Shown here one piece after another: positions 1 to 11,141 of a DNA stretch of 64,000 nucleotides. Made by a program: the position numbers and the translations under genes. The notes beneath the pieces were generated by a model that was not told where the DNA came from, did no database searches, and was given only the letters and a program-made list of their open reading frames with translations. The first letter of the stretch is position 1. Every line of letters starts with the position of its first letter. The stretch is from Didymella arachidicola (lineage: Eukaryota > Ascomycota > Dothideomycetes > Pleosporales > Didymellaceae): assembly GCA_016630955.3 (NCBI GenBank), contig CM049986.1:1054001-1118000 (forward strand). The letters run 5' to 3'.

Positions 1-721
1 TTGTCTCGTATTACCTGACCATTGTCCTGAGAACAGTCGGGATTACAAGTGTCACACACCTGACGTTGATTTCTGGTCTCCTACAAGTCTGGAATATTTT
101 CTTTGCCGTAGGCGCTGCGCTTAGTGTCGACAGACTGGGACGTCGCCCACTCTTTTTGGTCTCGGCAAGCGTCATGCTTGGGGCGTACATCCTTGTGACT
201 GCCCTTAGCGGTGCTTTCGCAGAATCTGGTAGTCCCTCCACTGGTATCGCTGTCATGCCTTTCCTCTTCGTATTCTTCGCAGGCTACGATATTGCTCTGT
301 AAGTCTTGGTCCAATCCTTTATGACAAACAGCAGTGCTGACTAGTATGACACAGAACCCCGTTCCTCACAGCCTACCCGTGCGAGATCTGGCCATACAGG
401 CTTCGCTCTCACGGTCTGATTGTCACTTGGATTACAGTAGTAGTCGCCAACTTCTTCAACACCTTCGTCAACCCTATCGCCCTTGAAGCAATTGCCTGGA
501 AGTCTTACTTCGTATTCATCATTCTACTTGTTGCCAAGGGGTACACAATGTATTTCTTCTACTCGGAAACTCGTGGCTATACTCTGGAGCACATGGCAGC
601 CATATTCGATGGCGATGATGCCGCGCCGTCATCTGAAGAAACGGCCGCGCGGGCAACAAGCGTGGGCTCAGTCTCAGAAAAAGACAAACATGTTACGAGC
701 GCGCACGAGAAAAGAGTGTGA
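1..721 (+). CDS. MFS sugar transporter, 3' part (5' end outside window)
   Basis: C-terminal part of a sugar-porter family MFS transporter, expected in the plasma membrane importing a mono- or disaccharide; many fungal members are annotated as lactose permease-like. Reading frame 3 is open from the window edge. Exons are <1..298 and 355..721, with a 56-nt intron 299..354 (GTAAGT to CACAG); the join gives DIALTPFLTAYPCEIWPYR. Visible family marks are the YYLTIVLRTVGIT-type helix, the DRLGRRP loop and the PYRLRSHG loop that matches the late sugar-porter signature. A short polar tail of about 45 residues ends in HEKRV. The substrate cannot be read from this part. The N-terminal half lies off the left edge, so start and total length are unknown. 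Confidence 0.85.
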
Positions 722-2010
722 GATACTGTAGGATATCAAAAAGGTCCTGTTCACGGAGGAAGCTCGTCCAACGATCGCGGCGCCTAGCGAATGGTCTTCA
801 AAGACAGGTGTTGGGAAGGCTCGTAAATGTTTCCAAGACGGTGCGTAGAAAGTGTGGTCTCTGCAAGTTTTTTCGTGCAACCAGGGTTCTTTTGTAATGT
901 GCAGCATGTCAATATAGATCTCCAATACCGATTTGCATCTAGACTTCCTTTGTCACTCTTTTATACATCCCAAACTCAGCCAACATGCTTTATGCTTTGG
1001 CTCCGAGCTCTAGATCTCAATTTTACACTATCCAAGTCCTGTCCAGCTTAAAAAGTCCATTCTAGCATGATTGATAAGCAGTAGATGCCTTATGTTCTCA
1101 TTTTGGACAATGATGGCAAGCATGTGATTAGCCTTCCAATCGTCTGGTGTTATCTCAATAGCGGGAACAAGAGGCATTTACGGCGATAAAGCAATCTAAG
1201 TGCAGTGTGTGGTGGCCATTTATGTAGATGTCTGAAACGATTGCCGGTGTTAGTAAAAGTGCACTGAATCACCTTCATTTCTGGCACGATGGCCCTGAGA
1301 AGTGATCTTCTGTGATTTGGTTGAGTAGACAGTTTTTTGAATGGCTGTTTCCAACGCCTAGTCACTACTAAAATTTGCCTACAAGGTGTAAATGTGCCCA
1401 ATCGACAATTTGTAAGCAATATAGAGCCTTCGTCGGACGAGCGCGGCCCCGCATGGCAGTGCTATCGTCATCGCGCCTGCCTACTGTTTCAGGAAGAGCA
1501 TGATAAATTCGCCGAAGTCTAGATGCATAGTAAACGGTCTACAGCCTTGCACTACCATAAGTGAGCTCCATCCGTGGTCGTCAGAGCAAAAGTATTACAA
1601 ACGAACAACTATTCTCAGAGGCTGACAGCCAAGAATGTTTCAGCGGGACGCGCCATGTGTTTTTCGGTTGCTGACGATCCGGGGAAGGCTGATGTCCAGA
1701 CGTACGGTTCTTATTGGTTGTCTAGGGGCTGAGTGGTAGTACTGTCAGCAGCTAAGCAACAGACGACAAAGCGCACGACTCAGCCATGTTCGCTCCATCA
1801 TGGCGACGACAGCTACCACTCGCACGAGGATATCAAAGTCTATCTAACAATCGTATAAGATGGAGGCAACTTCGCACTCCATTAGTGTCCAACATCACAA
1901 CCCAACACAAGCAACATCTACATTTCTTTGTTTCATCTACTTCTCATTTCCTTCGAGTTTATCGCTTCTTTATCTCTTTGGAAAAGACAAAACCCCCAAC
2001 GACCATCAAA
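722..2010. other. Intergenic region, no gene seen
   Basis: Between the sugar transporter stop and the secreted-protein start. Open frames on both strands are short, overlap each other and resemble no family I know. The last 200 bases must hold the promoter and leader of the secreted-protein gene; the leader is pyrimidine-rich (about 1930-1985) and ends in an A-rich context before the ATG. Confidence 0.6.
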
Positions 2011-2802
2011 ATGCAGTACACAAACATCGTTCTCTCTGCTCTGTTCGTTACTTCGGTGCTTGCACGCCCAGCCCGCCGCTCAACCTCCGACAACTCCATC
2101 GTCGTTCAGCTCTCCGGTCCTGGTGAGCTCGCCACTCAGACTACTTTCGATGAGGGCTGGCGCCAAGCCAAGCGCCCTGTCGGCTCCGCTGGTCCCTACG
2201 ACACTGTTCTCCTCACTCTCGGCGCAGATGTGAAACAGCAAGCTCTCCGCTGCCAGGTTCTCGATGACTTCAACGAGCCCATCGTTATTCTTCGTAACGG
2301 AAACCGTGAGATTACCTTCGCCGATGGCAACGCCGGAGAATGGACCTTCGAAGCCGGTGCCCAGAACGTCGTTGCCATCATCTGCGACCCTGCCTTCAAG
2401 AAGGGCGACCCGGCTGCTCCTCCTCCTTCGACTCCTACCCCAATCGCCCAGCCCCCTATTAACGCTCGTATCGATGGCCTTGACGAGTTCGCTCGTAACG
2501 TCGCCTTCGTTGAGGGCGGTCTTGTCCGCGAGGTCCAGCGTGCTGGAGGCGAGGATGTAAACATGTTCACGCTCACCCTTGACCCCGCCATCAAGAACCA
2601 GGCTTTGAGGTGCTCGGTCCTTGATAACAACGGCAACGCAATTCTCGGAAGGCGCGGAGCCAACGTCGATGTCACTTTTGCCGATGGTGGCAACGGCCCC
2701 TGGACATTCATCAACAAGCAAAACCATACTATCAACGTGGATACTAGCGCTATTGTCTGCGACCCTGCTTTCGTCAAGGCTGAGAAGCCACTGCTCTTCT
2801 GA
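2011..2802 (+). CDS. Small secreted protein with two internal repeats, function unknown
   Basis: A 263-residue, intronless protein. I do not recognise a named family. The chosen start at 2011 gives a clear signal peptide (MQYTNIVLSALFVTSVLA) followed by a basic stretch RPARR that could be a Kex2-type site. The mature protein is an internal duplication: residues about 29-131 and 150-256 share the order QALRC-VLD, TFADG, WTF and CDPAF, each with two cysteines, suggesting one disulfide per repeat. A proline-rich linker (about 132-149) joins them. It is probably secreted or wall-associated; size and architecture fit an effector or surface protein, which is inference. The frame stays open upstream to an ATG at 1786 (75 more residues), but the signal peptide argues for 2011. 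Confidence 0.8.
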   Translation: MQYTNIVLSALFVTSVLARPARRSTSDNSIVVQLSGPGELATQTTFDEGWRQAKRPVGSAGPYDTVLLTLGADVKQQALRCQVLDDFNEPIVILRNGNREITFADGNAGEWTFEAGAQNVVAIICDPAFKKGDPAAPPPSTPTPIAQPPINARIDGLDEFARNVAFVEGGLVREVQRAGGEDVNMFTLTLDPAIKNQALRCSVLDNNGNAILGRRGANVDVTFADGGNGPWTFINKQNHTINVDTSAIVCDPAFVKAEKPLLF

Positions 2803-3560
2803 GATAGCTTTGTTGTCACCATCCTCCTCCCCCTGCAAAGAGTTGAATGATTGTTGGTCGCATAGCGATGGTCCTGGTTACACTTAGACGGCGTTCTTCA
2901 TTTGGTGTTTCATCTTACTCCAGTCACTCCTTGTGCCTAGTATTTTAGTCTTAATCGCCCGCAATAACGACATCGTTTGCTTGTCATCATGAAGTGCAGA
3001 TCAGTGCCACCAGTGATACCTCGCTAATTGACTGTTATACCGCGTCTGCTGTTGTATCCAAGTATGCGAGGAATTCGAGCACCATGTAGGCGGAGCTGCG
3101 CAAACACACTCGTACAGGTCACCACACGTGTCATATCATAACGTTTTTGCTGCCGAGACGGTACGACGCCATCCTCGAATCCTGTGCATCACTGGTTCGA
3201 CGTCGTATACGATGCCACTATTCAGATACCCCGATCTTAACGAGTGCACCGTTGTTGCTGATTGGCTGCTGAAAGATAGGACGTGGGAAGATCAACTGCC
3301 TGTTTATGTCCGAGAAATGGTCATAGTTCGGCGCGACGTATGTATTAGATGCGTCGACAGGTAGCTCAGCTGGTTGTGTATGAGACAACGAAGAAAAGCC
3401 ACAGCCGAGAGCTTGAATGCATAAATGTCCTATGGTAGTGTAGATAGTCAGAAAACGGACATAATCAAAGCAGTATTTTGAATTCCAATGTACCTCCTAC
3501 TCGTATGTAACCATGCTTGTTTGCTTCATGTGACTTGGATCGCTTTCGACTGATCGTCGT
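2803..3560. other. Intergenic region between convergent genes
   Basis: Holds the 3' flanks of the secreted-protein gene and of the convergent symporter gene. No coding frame worth calling; the longest open frame (about 78 codons near 3128-3364) shows no recognisable domain. Confidence 0.6.
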
Positions 3561-5303
3561 TCAAACAATGTAGCGGTATCCCTTCTGTAAGACCCTTGCA
3601 GCTGCTATATCAACACCCTCGGCTTCCGCTGTCTTCCTCAGCTTCTTCATATCCTTCTCCGTCAGCTGCACGTCCTCATTTTCCATGCGCGCCATCTGTT
3701 TATTCTGCGCCTCAAGGTAGAATTTCATGACCAAGAAGCACACCAAGCTCAAAATCTGAAGGCCAATACAGACTCCTAGCGCAGGTCTATAGTGCGGCTT
3801 CGAGCTGGGAAAGTACGTGAAAGGTGTCCAGATAGACGCCGAATTACCAATGGAGTTGATGAAGGCCAGGGCTGCAGCTCGCTTGGCAGGTGGACGCGGT
3901 ATGGCTCCCGAGATCCAAGCGTATATTGTACCGTTCTGGGCAAACACAAAGTTCATGAGGAAGAAGGAAAAGTAGCGCGGTCCGAAGTCGTCGGTGAACA
4001 TGAAGATCAGGAAGCCAACGATCGATACAAAGACAGGGTAGGTGAGGAACCAGAAGCGTTTGCCCAGGTGATCGGACAGGTAGCAGTGACCATAGGAATA
4101 GAACACCATAAAAACGTAGGGTGGAGCAACAAGAAGGAGCGAGATGGTTTTGCTGTACCCCAGTGTTTGCGTCAGAGTGGGAAAGAAGTTCTGGAAGCCC
4201 GCTGAGCCCGTGATACCCATGTATGCGAGCGCCACTGAGATATGTTAGTAATCATTTCTGATGAACGCAGCATATCGGCTTACAAATATATGTCTTCGGG
4301 TCTGTGAAAGCGAGCTTCATGCCCTTGATCTGACTCATGCCGCCAGCCTCATCAGTATCGGCCTCAGCGGCATCAATCGCAAGACGTCTGACAGCTACGC
4401 GCTTCATTTCTGGTGTCAAGCCTTTCCAAGTCTCAGGGAAGTCGGGCAGGATGAAGATCGCGGCAAGACCGATAGCCATCGTTATGGCACCTTCGATGAC
4501 ATACAGCCTAGAAGAACGTGTTAGTGATGCCTCAGCGTTGTAAAATGGTCACTTACCATTGCCAAGCAGCGAGTCCAAGATGTCCATTTAGACCGCTCAA
4601 GATACCAGCAGCGATCAGAGAACCGAATGCACCAGATACGAGTGAACCAGCGTAGAAGATAGCGTTGCGTTTCGCTAGCTCTTCCTTGGTGTACCATTTG
4701 CTCAGATAGAACAGTGCACCAGGGAAGAAAGGTGCTTCCACGATACCCAAGATGAAGCGTGCAGCGACAATGCCGCCATAACTTGACACTTGAGATGTGA
4801 CACACGATACCAGACCCCAAGCGACGGTTGCGCAGCCAAGATATAGTGAAGGCCGACCGACCCAATTGAGAATGATGTTGGATGGGACTTGCATCAGAAT
4901 GTAACTTTCGGTGGTTAGCCTTCGCCAACGGAGTACAAAGCCCTACGTACCCTACGAACAGGATGGATAGACCTGTTTGGTATTCGTCCCCAGTGAGACC
5001 AAGATCTGCCTCCAAACCCTGCAATCGCGCTGCAGCGTAGTTGTTTCTGCCGTCTGGTTAGTGCTTATTTTTCAGGGGCAGTATAACTGCATACCTATCG
5101 ATGTAGTTCATCAGGTAGATGGTGATAAGAACGGGCATAATTCGGGCATCAATCTTCCTTCTCAACTTCTTCTCAATTTCAAGTTCTTCCGCAGACAGAT
5201 GACCATGGTGAAGTGCTTCCTGTCGCACTGCCTCCAAATGCTCTGGGTCGTCAAATTTGCCGCCCATCAGATCATGGTCGGCTATCTCCTTCTCTGCAGC
5301 CAT
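3561..5303 (-). CDS. MFS transporter, anion:cation symporter family (TNA1/Dal5-like)
   Basis: Plasma-membrane symporter of the ACS family, which takes up organic anions such as nicotinate, allantoate, pantothenate or biotin. Exons in transcript order: 5303..5095, 5046..4951, 4904..4557, 4507..4284, 4234..3561. Phases agree and give 516 residues, the usual family length. Visible marks are MNYIDRNNYAAARLQGLEADLGL after helix 1, FVGYILMQVPSN in helix 2, the ARFILGIVEAPFFPG helix and SKWYTKEELAKRNA, all typical of Tna1/Dal5 relatives. The N-terminal 45 residues and the C-terminal tail are cytoplasmic and charged. The four introns are about 46-49 nt. The substrate cannot be told from sequence. It is convergent with the secreted-protein gene. 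Confidence 0.9.
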
Positions 5304-6417
5304 GATGATGTCGATCTCACTTCGAACTAGAGTTCTGCAGAAACAGTCCTCGACACTCTCACTAAAGCTGCACCGATGACACTACGAGCTCAACCGGGAA
5401 GACTGTTGGTTCGCAGAAGTAAGGTAGGACGATTGGCTGCACTGAGCTTCGTCACATCAGACAAAAGGCTGCTGACTTCTCTATGGAGAGGGGTACGGAG
5501 CGTCAAATGGCGTATTGCTTGATCGAGGATTCGAGCGGTCGCTTGTCGACAACCGACTAGCCTTCGTAATATGGGGAAGTCCGGGGGATTGTGTGGAGAC
5601 GTCGAGCAAAACGTTGATTTGTTGATGTGTTTTGCCGGTGGAAATACGGGGCGACCCTCTTTGCACTTGGCTAGCTATGGCTAGCAAGCAAGTGTGGCAA
5701 TCTGCTTCAAAGCAAGAGTGAAAGACAGCAGGAGGCGGAGGATCTGCTCTTGGATGCCGAGCGAGAAGCAAGAAGGCTTGTCAATGCTTTATGTACTGCT
5801 AAGATGACCACTATACTCGGGGTAGATTCTGGGGTACGATTAAGCACGTTCCAATGACGGAGATGGCGGCTCTGACAGCCAACCGATTGGTCGACCCCGC
5901 CCAAAGCTTCGCAACGAAAGGCGATCCCAAGCCTGATGCACGCCTTGGTAAAATTGGGGCAGCATGGAGTCGGCTGATCAACGAAGCATTAATTCGCTAG
6001 AGCCTGTCTCATCGGTCAATTGCCGTGTCTGTGGAGTTAACGTGATTTACCGGAATGCCGGCGCGATCAGCATGGACATTCTATGCCCGCTGGAATGTCC
6101 GTCCAATAACTTCGGCAAGTCCAAAGAAGCGTTGATGATTAAGCGCAATGAAGGCGGTTTGCGGAGTCAAAAGTAGCATTTAGTAAGTATCTGAAGGGTA
6201 TATCAAGAACCGAGGACACTCGTGAGCTGTAGCGTGCGATTTTATTGTGCAGAATCGAAACCTTGTCGAAATAACATAAGGAACAATGAAAGGTTTTAAC
6301 TTGCGCAAAAGTACCGCGGGTATCTGACAAGGAGCAAACAGAAGGAAGAGAACAATGATGAGCAAGCGCGCAATCGAGTGACCACACGCCAATCGAACAG
6401 CATTACCAAGGCTTAAC
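5304..6417. other. Intergenic region, no gene seen
   Basis: Upstream of the symporter and downstream of the DUF7053 gene, both on the minus strand. Several open frames of 60-100 codons overlap on both strands, with no recognisable domain, signal peptide or splice pattern. Confidence 0.55.
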
Positions 6418-7563
6418 TTATTGGCGACCCTGGGGATTATATGCAGAATACTGCGGTGGTGTTGCATAATGCGCCTGCTGTGCATAGTCTTGCGGATTGT
6501 AGTTGTACTTCAGCTGGTGCACGTCTTGTTGGCTCTCACGCTTCAGTCGATCTGAATGCTCCTCTCGCGTCTCCTCCATCGTAGGAAGCTCTGCTGTGAA
6601 GGATTTCTGATCAAGGCCCGGTGAACGAAGATTCTCGGATGCAGCGTATGAGCTTGGACGAGAACTCATCGAGCTCTGATATTCGTTTGATGCTTGTGAC
6701 CAGCGCGCGTCTGGCATGTTCGGTGACGCCGACCCATCGCTCACATGTGATGAACGACGGTCTGGATGCAAAAGACCTGGTGACGGCTGAGTGTGATAGT
6801 AGTCGCCTGGTAGCTCCATTACGACGTTGTTCTGGCCCGGAGGAACAAACTGCTGCTGGCCCGAGTGGTGCGGCTGCGTAGGTGAGCGCCCGGGCGATAC
6901 GGGCAGATTGTATGGCTGTAGATTAGCATATTGTGGGGATGGACCTGGTGAACCTGGGACTCTGCTAGAACGGTCCGCAGGGTTAATGGTCTTCAGTTTG
7001 CCCTTTTCCATCATGCCCTGCAGAATACCGGCATCCAATAGTTCGGCTTTCTTGATGAGTCGTTCCACGAAGACTTTCGAGGCTGCTTTGTTCTCTTTCT
7101 TCACAAATCCAGCCATAGTCATGTTGCACTTGATTTCTATGTCCTCTCTCAAGTATAGTCCTTCGGGTGGGGCACCAATACCGAGCTCTCTGGTTTCGAC
7201 TGCTTCGCCAGGCTGATTGCCACAGATCTGCCATTTATTCCGCATGTCTACACCTGCAGGCGCGTATATGTGTGTCTGCAAACCCCATGGCATGTCATGG
7301 AAACATCCTTTGAACTTGATAGCGCCGCTCCCCAGCTTTCCAATGCCAGGAATATATTGGATGCGTTGCGAAATTTCGTACCAGGTCGCATAGAATTCGT
7401 CGGACGGAGCATCTCGTGGTGCTTTCACAGGCTCGACGCCGATAACGAGCGGGTTCAGTTCGATGACTTCGACATGACTGTGGAGGATATCGATCGCCAG
7501 CTGTCGTGGGATGAAGGACGGAATGGGCGTGATGTTCGTGTATGTAGTTTTTTTGCGCATCAT
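6418..7563 (-). CDS. DUF7053 domain protein
   Basis: A 381-residue, single-exon protein. Residues about 1-175 match the fungal DUF7053 domain: start with MRKKTTYTNITPIPSFIPRQ, then ELNPLV, FYATWYEIS-RIQYIPG, KGCFHDMPWGLQTHIYAP, GLYLREDIEIKCN and a closing basic helix. The rest (about 195-381) is low-complexity, rich in Pro, Ser, Gln and Tyr, and looks disordered. The domain has no assigned biochemical role to my knowledge; the fold has been compared with lipid- or ligand-binding START-like domains, but that is not shown here. Two adjacent ATGs (7563 and 7560) could both start it; the second fits the usual family N terminus equally well. No membrane segment or signal peptide, so probably cytoplasmic or nuclear. 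Confidence 0.85.
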   Translation of the reverse strand: MMRKKTTYTNITPIPSFIPRQLAIDILHSHVEVIELNPLVIGVEPVKAPRDAPSDEFYATWYEISQRIQYIPGIGKLGSGAIKFKGCFHDMPWGLQTHIYAPAGVDMRNKWQICGNQPGEAVETRELGIGAPPEGLYLREDIEIKCNMTMAGFVKKENKAASKVFVERLIKKAELLDAGILQGMMEKGKLKTINPADRSSRVPGSPGPSPQYANLQPYNLPVSPGRSPTQPHHSGQQQFVPPGQNNVVMELPGDYYHTQPSPGLLHPDRRSSHVSDGSASPNMPDARWSQASNEYQSSMSSRPSSYAASENLRSPGLDQKSFTAELPTMEETREEHSDRLKRESQQDVHQLKYNYNPQDYAQQAHYATPPQYSAYNPQGRQ

Positions 7564-8744
7564 CTTGACGGTTGTGCGACAAGAAGTTGGTAGATTTTAG
7601 AGTCGAGGAAGAGCGGATGGCGCTGTCGGAGAGTGTTATGCTGACAGTACTTGCACTACGACCCTGCACATGTTAGCTCTAGTAAGCCCAAGGTTCAATC
7701 AGCAACATGCGATAACACGTCATGCGCTTGGCAGGGCAAGAGCTCACAGAACTGGTAATCTTGGCTCGAGGCGATTTATGCAGTGACAGAGGATGGCAAA
7801 TGTCCAAAAGCGCCAAGATCAGGTGCCAACCCTGAACTTATCGCATTCCTCAGATCCGGATGGATTCGTTTCCGCAGCGGGGCCATGTTTTGCAACATCA
7901 TCTTTCTGTCAGCCGCCCGCGAGCGGGGCTGCAAACGTTGAAGATCGATTCGCCAAGCCTCTGCCAACGCGGCTGAGGGCGCAAGGTCTAAAGTCGTTGA
8001 CGCGCCGCCACCAATATGAAAGTTCCGGTAGCGAGTTGGTTGTCACTGCCCAGGTGTGCTGCGCTTTCTGCAGACCATCAGTGAACCGGAAACCCAGGTT
8101 CCCGGGCTACCTAGTCCATATCACATTAGGACATTAAAAAATGGACGCGTCGAAGATTTGTCCGTACAACCTCGAGCAGTCTGCGGCGTGTTGTGCTCAT
8201 CTGAGCGTTGCGGTGAGCCTGCGGGTTATCTGCAAGGGGCATTGCTGGTGTGGCGCTGTATTGCATGGATGCCTCAGCCAGTGCTGGCGTGGTGCTTCGC
8301 GATAGTGGGTCGTGACAATGCTAGAGCGTCAGCAAAAAGCAAATTTCCAGATGGACAGATGGTACTCACTGTATTGAACAGCTCTTACATCTCGACCTGA
8401 TTGACTGGCGGCGCTCAACTCGACAAGTACAAAACACGGAGACACGTTGTGAGTGCACGTGGAAACTTGCTGATGACGTAATGAAAGCATCTCGAATCTC
8501 GATAGCCTCGGACCATCAACAAAGCTCCCTCAAAACAGTCATCAATATGTGCGTACGCCCACAATCAATGCACATGTAGTAACGGACCAGGTAGCATGTG
8601 GAAGTTGGATATCGCAGCATTATACGTAGAGGCACGCCGCTGGGCTGAACGAGAAAGGATACTCATGCTGACCGGTTCAAAAGCGCGACAGAGCTATACC
8701 TTCCACACCAACCTACGACTGTAGACAGGTGCATCTGTTGATAG
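7564..8744. other. Divergent intergenic region, no gene seen
   Basis: Lies between the divergently transcribed DUF7053 (minus) and HET (plus) genes, so it contains both promoters. Open frames near 7793-8400 are under 115 codons and show no domain or sensible splicing. One ACGCGT hexamer occurs near 8145, single and unpaired. Confidence 0.55.
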
Positions 8745-10313
8745 ATGGGTTCACGTCCATCAATTGAGACTGCCACCGTTATGACCATCGGTGGTGGCGC
8801 AGGCCTTGCAGACGACAGCCTCTCATCGTTTTCTCACCGCCCATTAGACCAGTCCAGATCTTCCATAAGGGTTCTTCGCATCCTATGTAAGCGGTCCGAA
8901 TTCGGCCTTGTGCAATGCGAGCTGGTACATACGACGGTTGATGCCTCATATACTTGCCTATCTTACGTTTGGGGCTCATCGGAGACCGAACGTCTAATAT
9001 TGATCAACGGCAAGCTCTTGAGAGTTAGAGAGAACCTGTACCGATTTCTCTGTACAGCAACATATCTAAGTGAACAATCAACTTCAACGTGGTACTGGAT
9101 CGATGCTCTTTGCATTGATCAAAGTAACACCACGGAGCGAAACCATCAAGTGGCCCAAATGGGTACCATTTATAAGCAAGCGCAAGGTGTTTCGATCTGG
9201 ATGGGTACCGACGTAGCCACAACACGGCTACTGAAGATCGCACTTGAGGCTTGGAAATTGATGGGACTGTCTGCCACGTTCACTGAGTTTCAAGCAGCTG
9301 GCAGCAGTACAAATATTTGCAACCAGGAAGTTGCCACAGACTGGGCAGCTTTTCTCACACATGTGTACTGGACTAGAGCATGGATAACGCAGGAAGTCCT
9401 CCTTGCGCGTACGATACTTATTCTCACGGACAAGATATCTGTGCGCGGCGACCAACTCCGGCCAATCTGCTACTTCGGGCAGAAGTTCACGGACGAGTTT
9501 CCAACAACGCGCCTATTCGGAGACAATGCTATCTTAGGTGCACGGTCGATGAGATATCTCGAAGAGATATTCTCCCCACGCCATCATGAAGAGCGCTCTG
9601 TCGTGCAACTTCTCAGCGATTACCCTGATCGAAAATGCGAGCTGTCAAGAGACCGGGTCCATTCGCTAGCGTTCTTGGCTTCAGATGGGTCTCAAGTGCC
9701 GGTTGACTATGCAATGCAGGACCGCGACTTCCTCTACAGTTCGATCAAGGGCTTAAGAGCCTCAATGACATGCTTGTGCTCTGTTTCTCTCTTGGCGTCC
9801 ACCCTCGGACATGTTCAGAAAGCCGGTGAGAAAGGGACATCAGCTTTGAACTTTATGCTCACCCTGGGGACGGGCCAGTCTGGCAGCTTCTCCCCACAGG
9901 AAGGAAAACCACGTCGACAATTGTTTGCATCACTAAGATCAAAATCATCCGTAACTTCTACACGTTGCTCAGACTGCGGGATTCTGATTCGGCAGAGGGC
10001 TCGGAACTACGTTTGTTTGGAAGAACACTGCTCCTCAATGAGAGGTCATATTGTTGGTATCCCAAAGCGGCAAAGACACGACGAAATCGAAACCCGGACG
10101 TTGGCTCTGGATCTCGGTGAGAAGGGACCCTCCCCTGTCACTAGTCGAGCAGTCAAGATTGATCGAACGAACCACAACGCTGTCAGCCTCTTCTTGTATG
10201 CTGACGAACTCATATATCTGGTGCAGCATGCCTCAATCCAGAATGGTGCCCAAACTGGCTCGGTCATATGTTCAAGGACAGCATCAGACGAAGCCATCTT
10301 GGAACTGCTTTGA
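8745..10313 (+). CDS. HET-domain (heterokaryon incompatibility) protein
   Basis: A 522-residue, intronless protein. Residues about 40-220 form a HET domain: SIRVLRILCKRSEF at the start, then YTCLSYVWGSSETE, NGKLLRVRENLYRFL, WYWIDALCIDQSNTTERN, QVAQMGTIYKQA, VSIWMGTD and WTRAWITQEVLLAR. These are the core motifs of the family. HET proteins can trigger cell death after fusion of unlike hyphae, but most genome copies are untested. The C-terminal part has a small cysteine cluster (RCSDCG, then YVCLEEHC, residues about 413-436) that could bind zinc. No transmembrane segment or signal peptide is evident. The start at 8745 gives a usual length of N-terminal leader before the domain. HET genes are fast-evolving accessory genes. 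Confidence 0.87.
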   Translation: MGSRPSIETATVMTIGGGAGLADDSLSSFSHRPLDQSRSSIRVLRILCKRSEFGLVQCELVHTTVDASYTCLSYVWGSSETERLILINGKLLRVRENLYRFLCTATYLSEQSTSTWYWIDALCIDQSNTTERNHQVAQMGTIYKQAQGVSIWMGTDVATTRLLKIALEAWKLMGLSATFTEFQAAGSSTNICNQEVATDWAAFLTHVYWTRAWITQEVLLARTILILTDKISVRGDQLRPICYFGQKFTDEFPTTRLFGDNAILGARSMRYLEEIFSPRHHEERSVVQLLSDYPDRKCELSRDRVHSLAFLASDGSQVPVDYAMQDRDFLYSSIKGLRASMTCLCSVSLLASTLGHVQKAGEKGTSALNFMLTLGTGQSGSFSPQEGKPRRQLFASLRSKSSVTSTRCSDCGILIRQRARNYVCLEEHCSSMRGHIVGIPKRQRHDEIETRTLALDLGEKGPSPVTSRAVKIDRTNHNAVSLFLYADELIYLVQHASIQNGAQTGSVICSRTASDEAILELL

Positions 10314-11141
10314 GTCCCATACTAAATGCCTCACCAAACGCCTCGATTTCGGCACCCATGAAATTCCGGAGGTGTTTTTGTACATTGCCAAGTGCCTAGA
10401 GCGGATCTCTGCCTCAAGCATTGTGGACTCAGGGCGGCCTGCACCTCCGAAGTGCTTGTTTGCTGCTTTGTAGTTCTGAGTCAGCGAAAGATCGTCCGCA
10501 GCATGGCCACGACTGTTCAGTGCTCAGTGCAAGGGTCTGCAGTATCTGCCGTAACCTTAGCAGCACATACATCGACCAATCGATCATAACGCATTCCCCA
10601 CCCGCCTCGTCCGGCAGCCAGAGCTTTCACCTTCAGACAGGATCCAGCTAAAGACCAAAATATGGCACGACAGGTGACGGATACGCTTACTTGTCTTACG
10701 GTTAGGTTCTGCCAGATGTGGCCCACGCAGTCTCCATGCCCATGTTTGACTTCGAGGATCAAGAGAACTCATAGGTTTCCTGTGTCACTCGGACATGCTG
10801 TACAGCGTCACGATCTAGGCTATGAATGAGTTTCTCTTCACAGCTAAACAAGCCCTCGTTACAGGTACTAGTAGTCTTCGTGCGTATTGAGAAAGTCTAG
10901 AAGGAGTTCAATGCGATCGAATAGAGTACTGGCCCAGCTGTTACCGGTCCCAGCTTCGCTTGAGTCTCGACGTCTTGCTCTGCTTGAGCTGTACAGCTTT
11001 GAAGACATCTAAAGCTACCGGAACTGTGCTATGCCCAATGGCGAGGAAGCATGGTGAGTCAAATATGGAGATTAGACGGCTTTAGCTGGTGAGGTACGAA
11101 GCCACACCGAATTACCAAACGAAAGTTGCGATCGTCAAACC
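10314..11141. other. Intergenic region between convergent genes
   Basis: Between the HET gene (plus) and the GMC oxidoreductase (minus). A second frame overlapping the HET stop runs to about 10473 but shows no domain; I could not show a splice that would append it to the HET protein. Confidence 0.5.
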
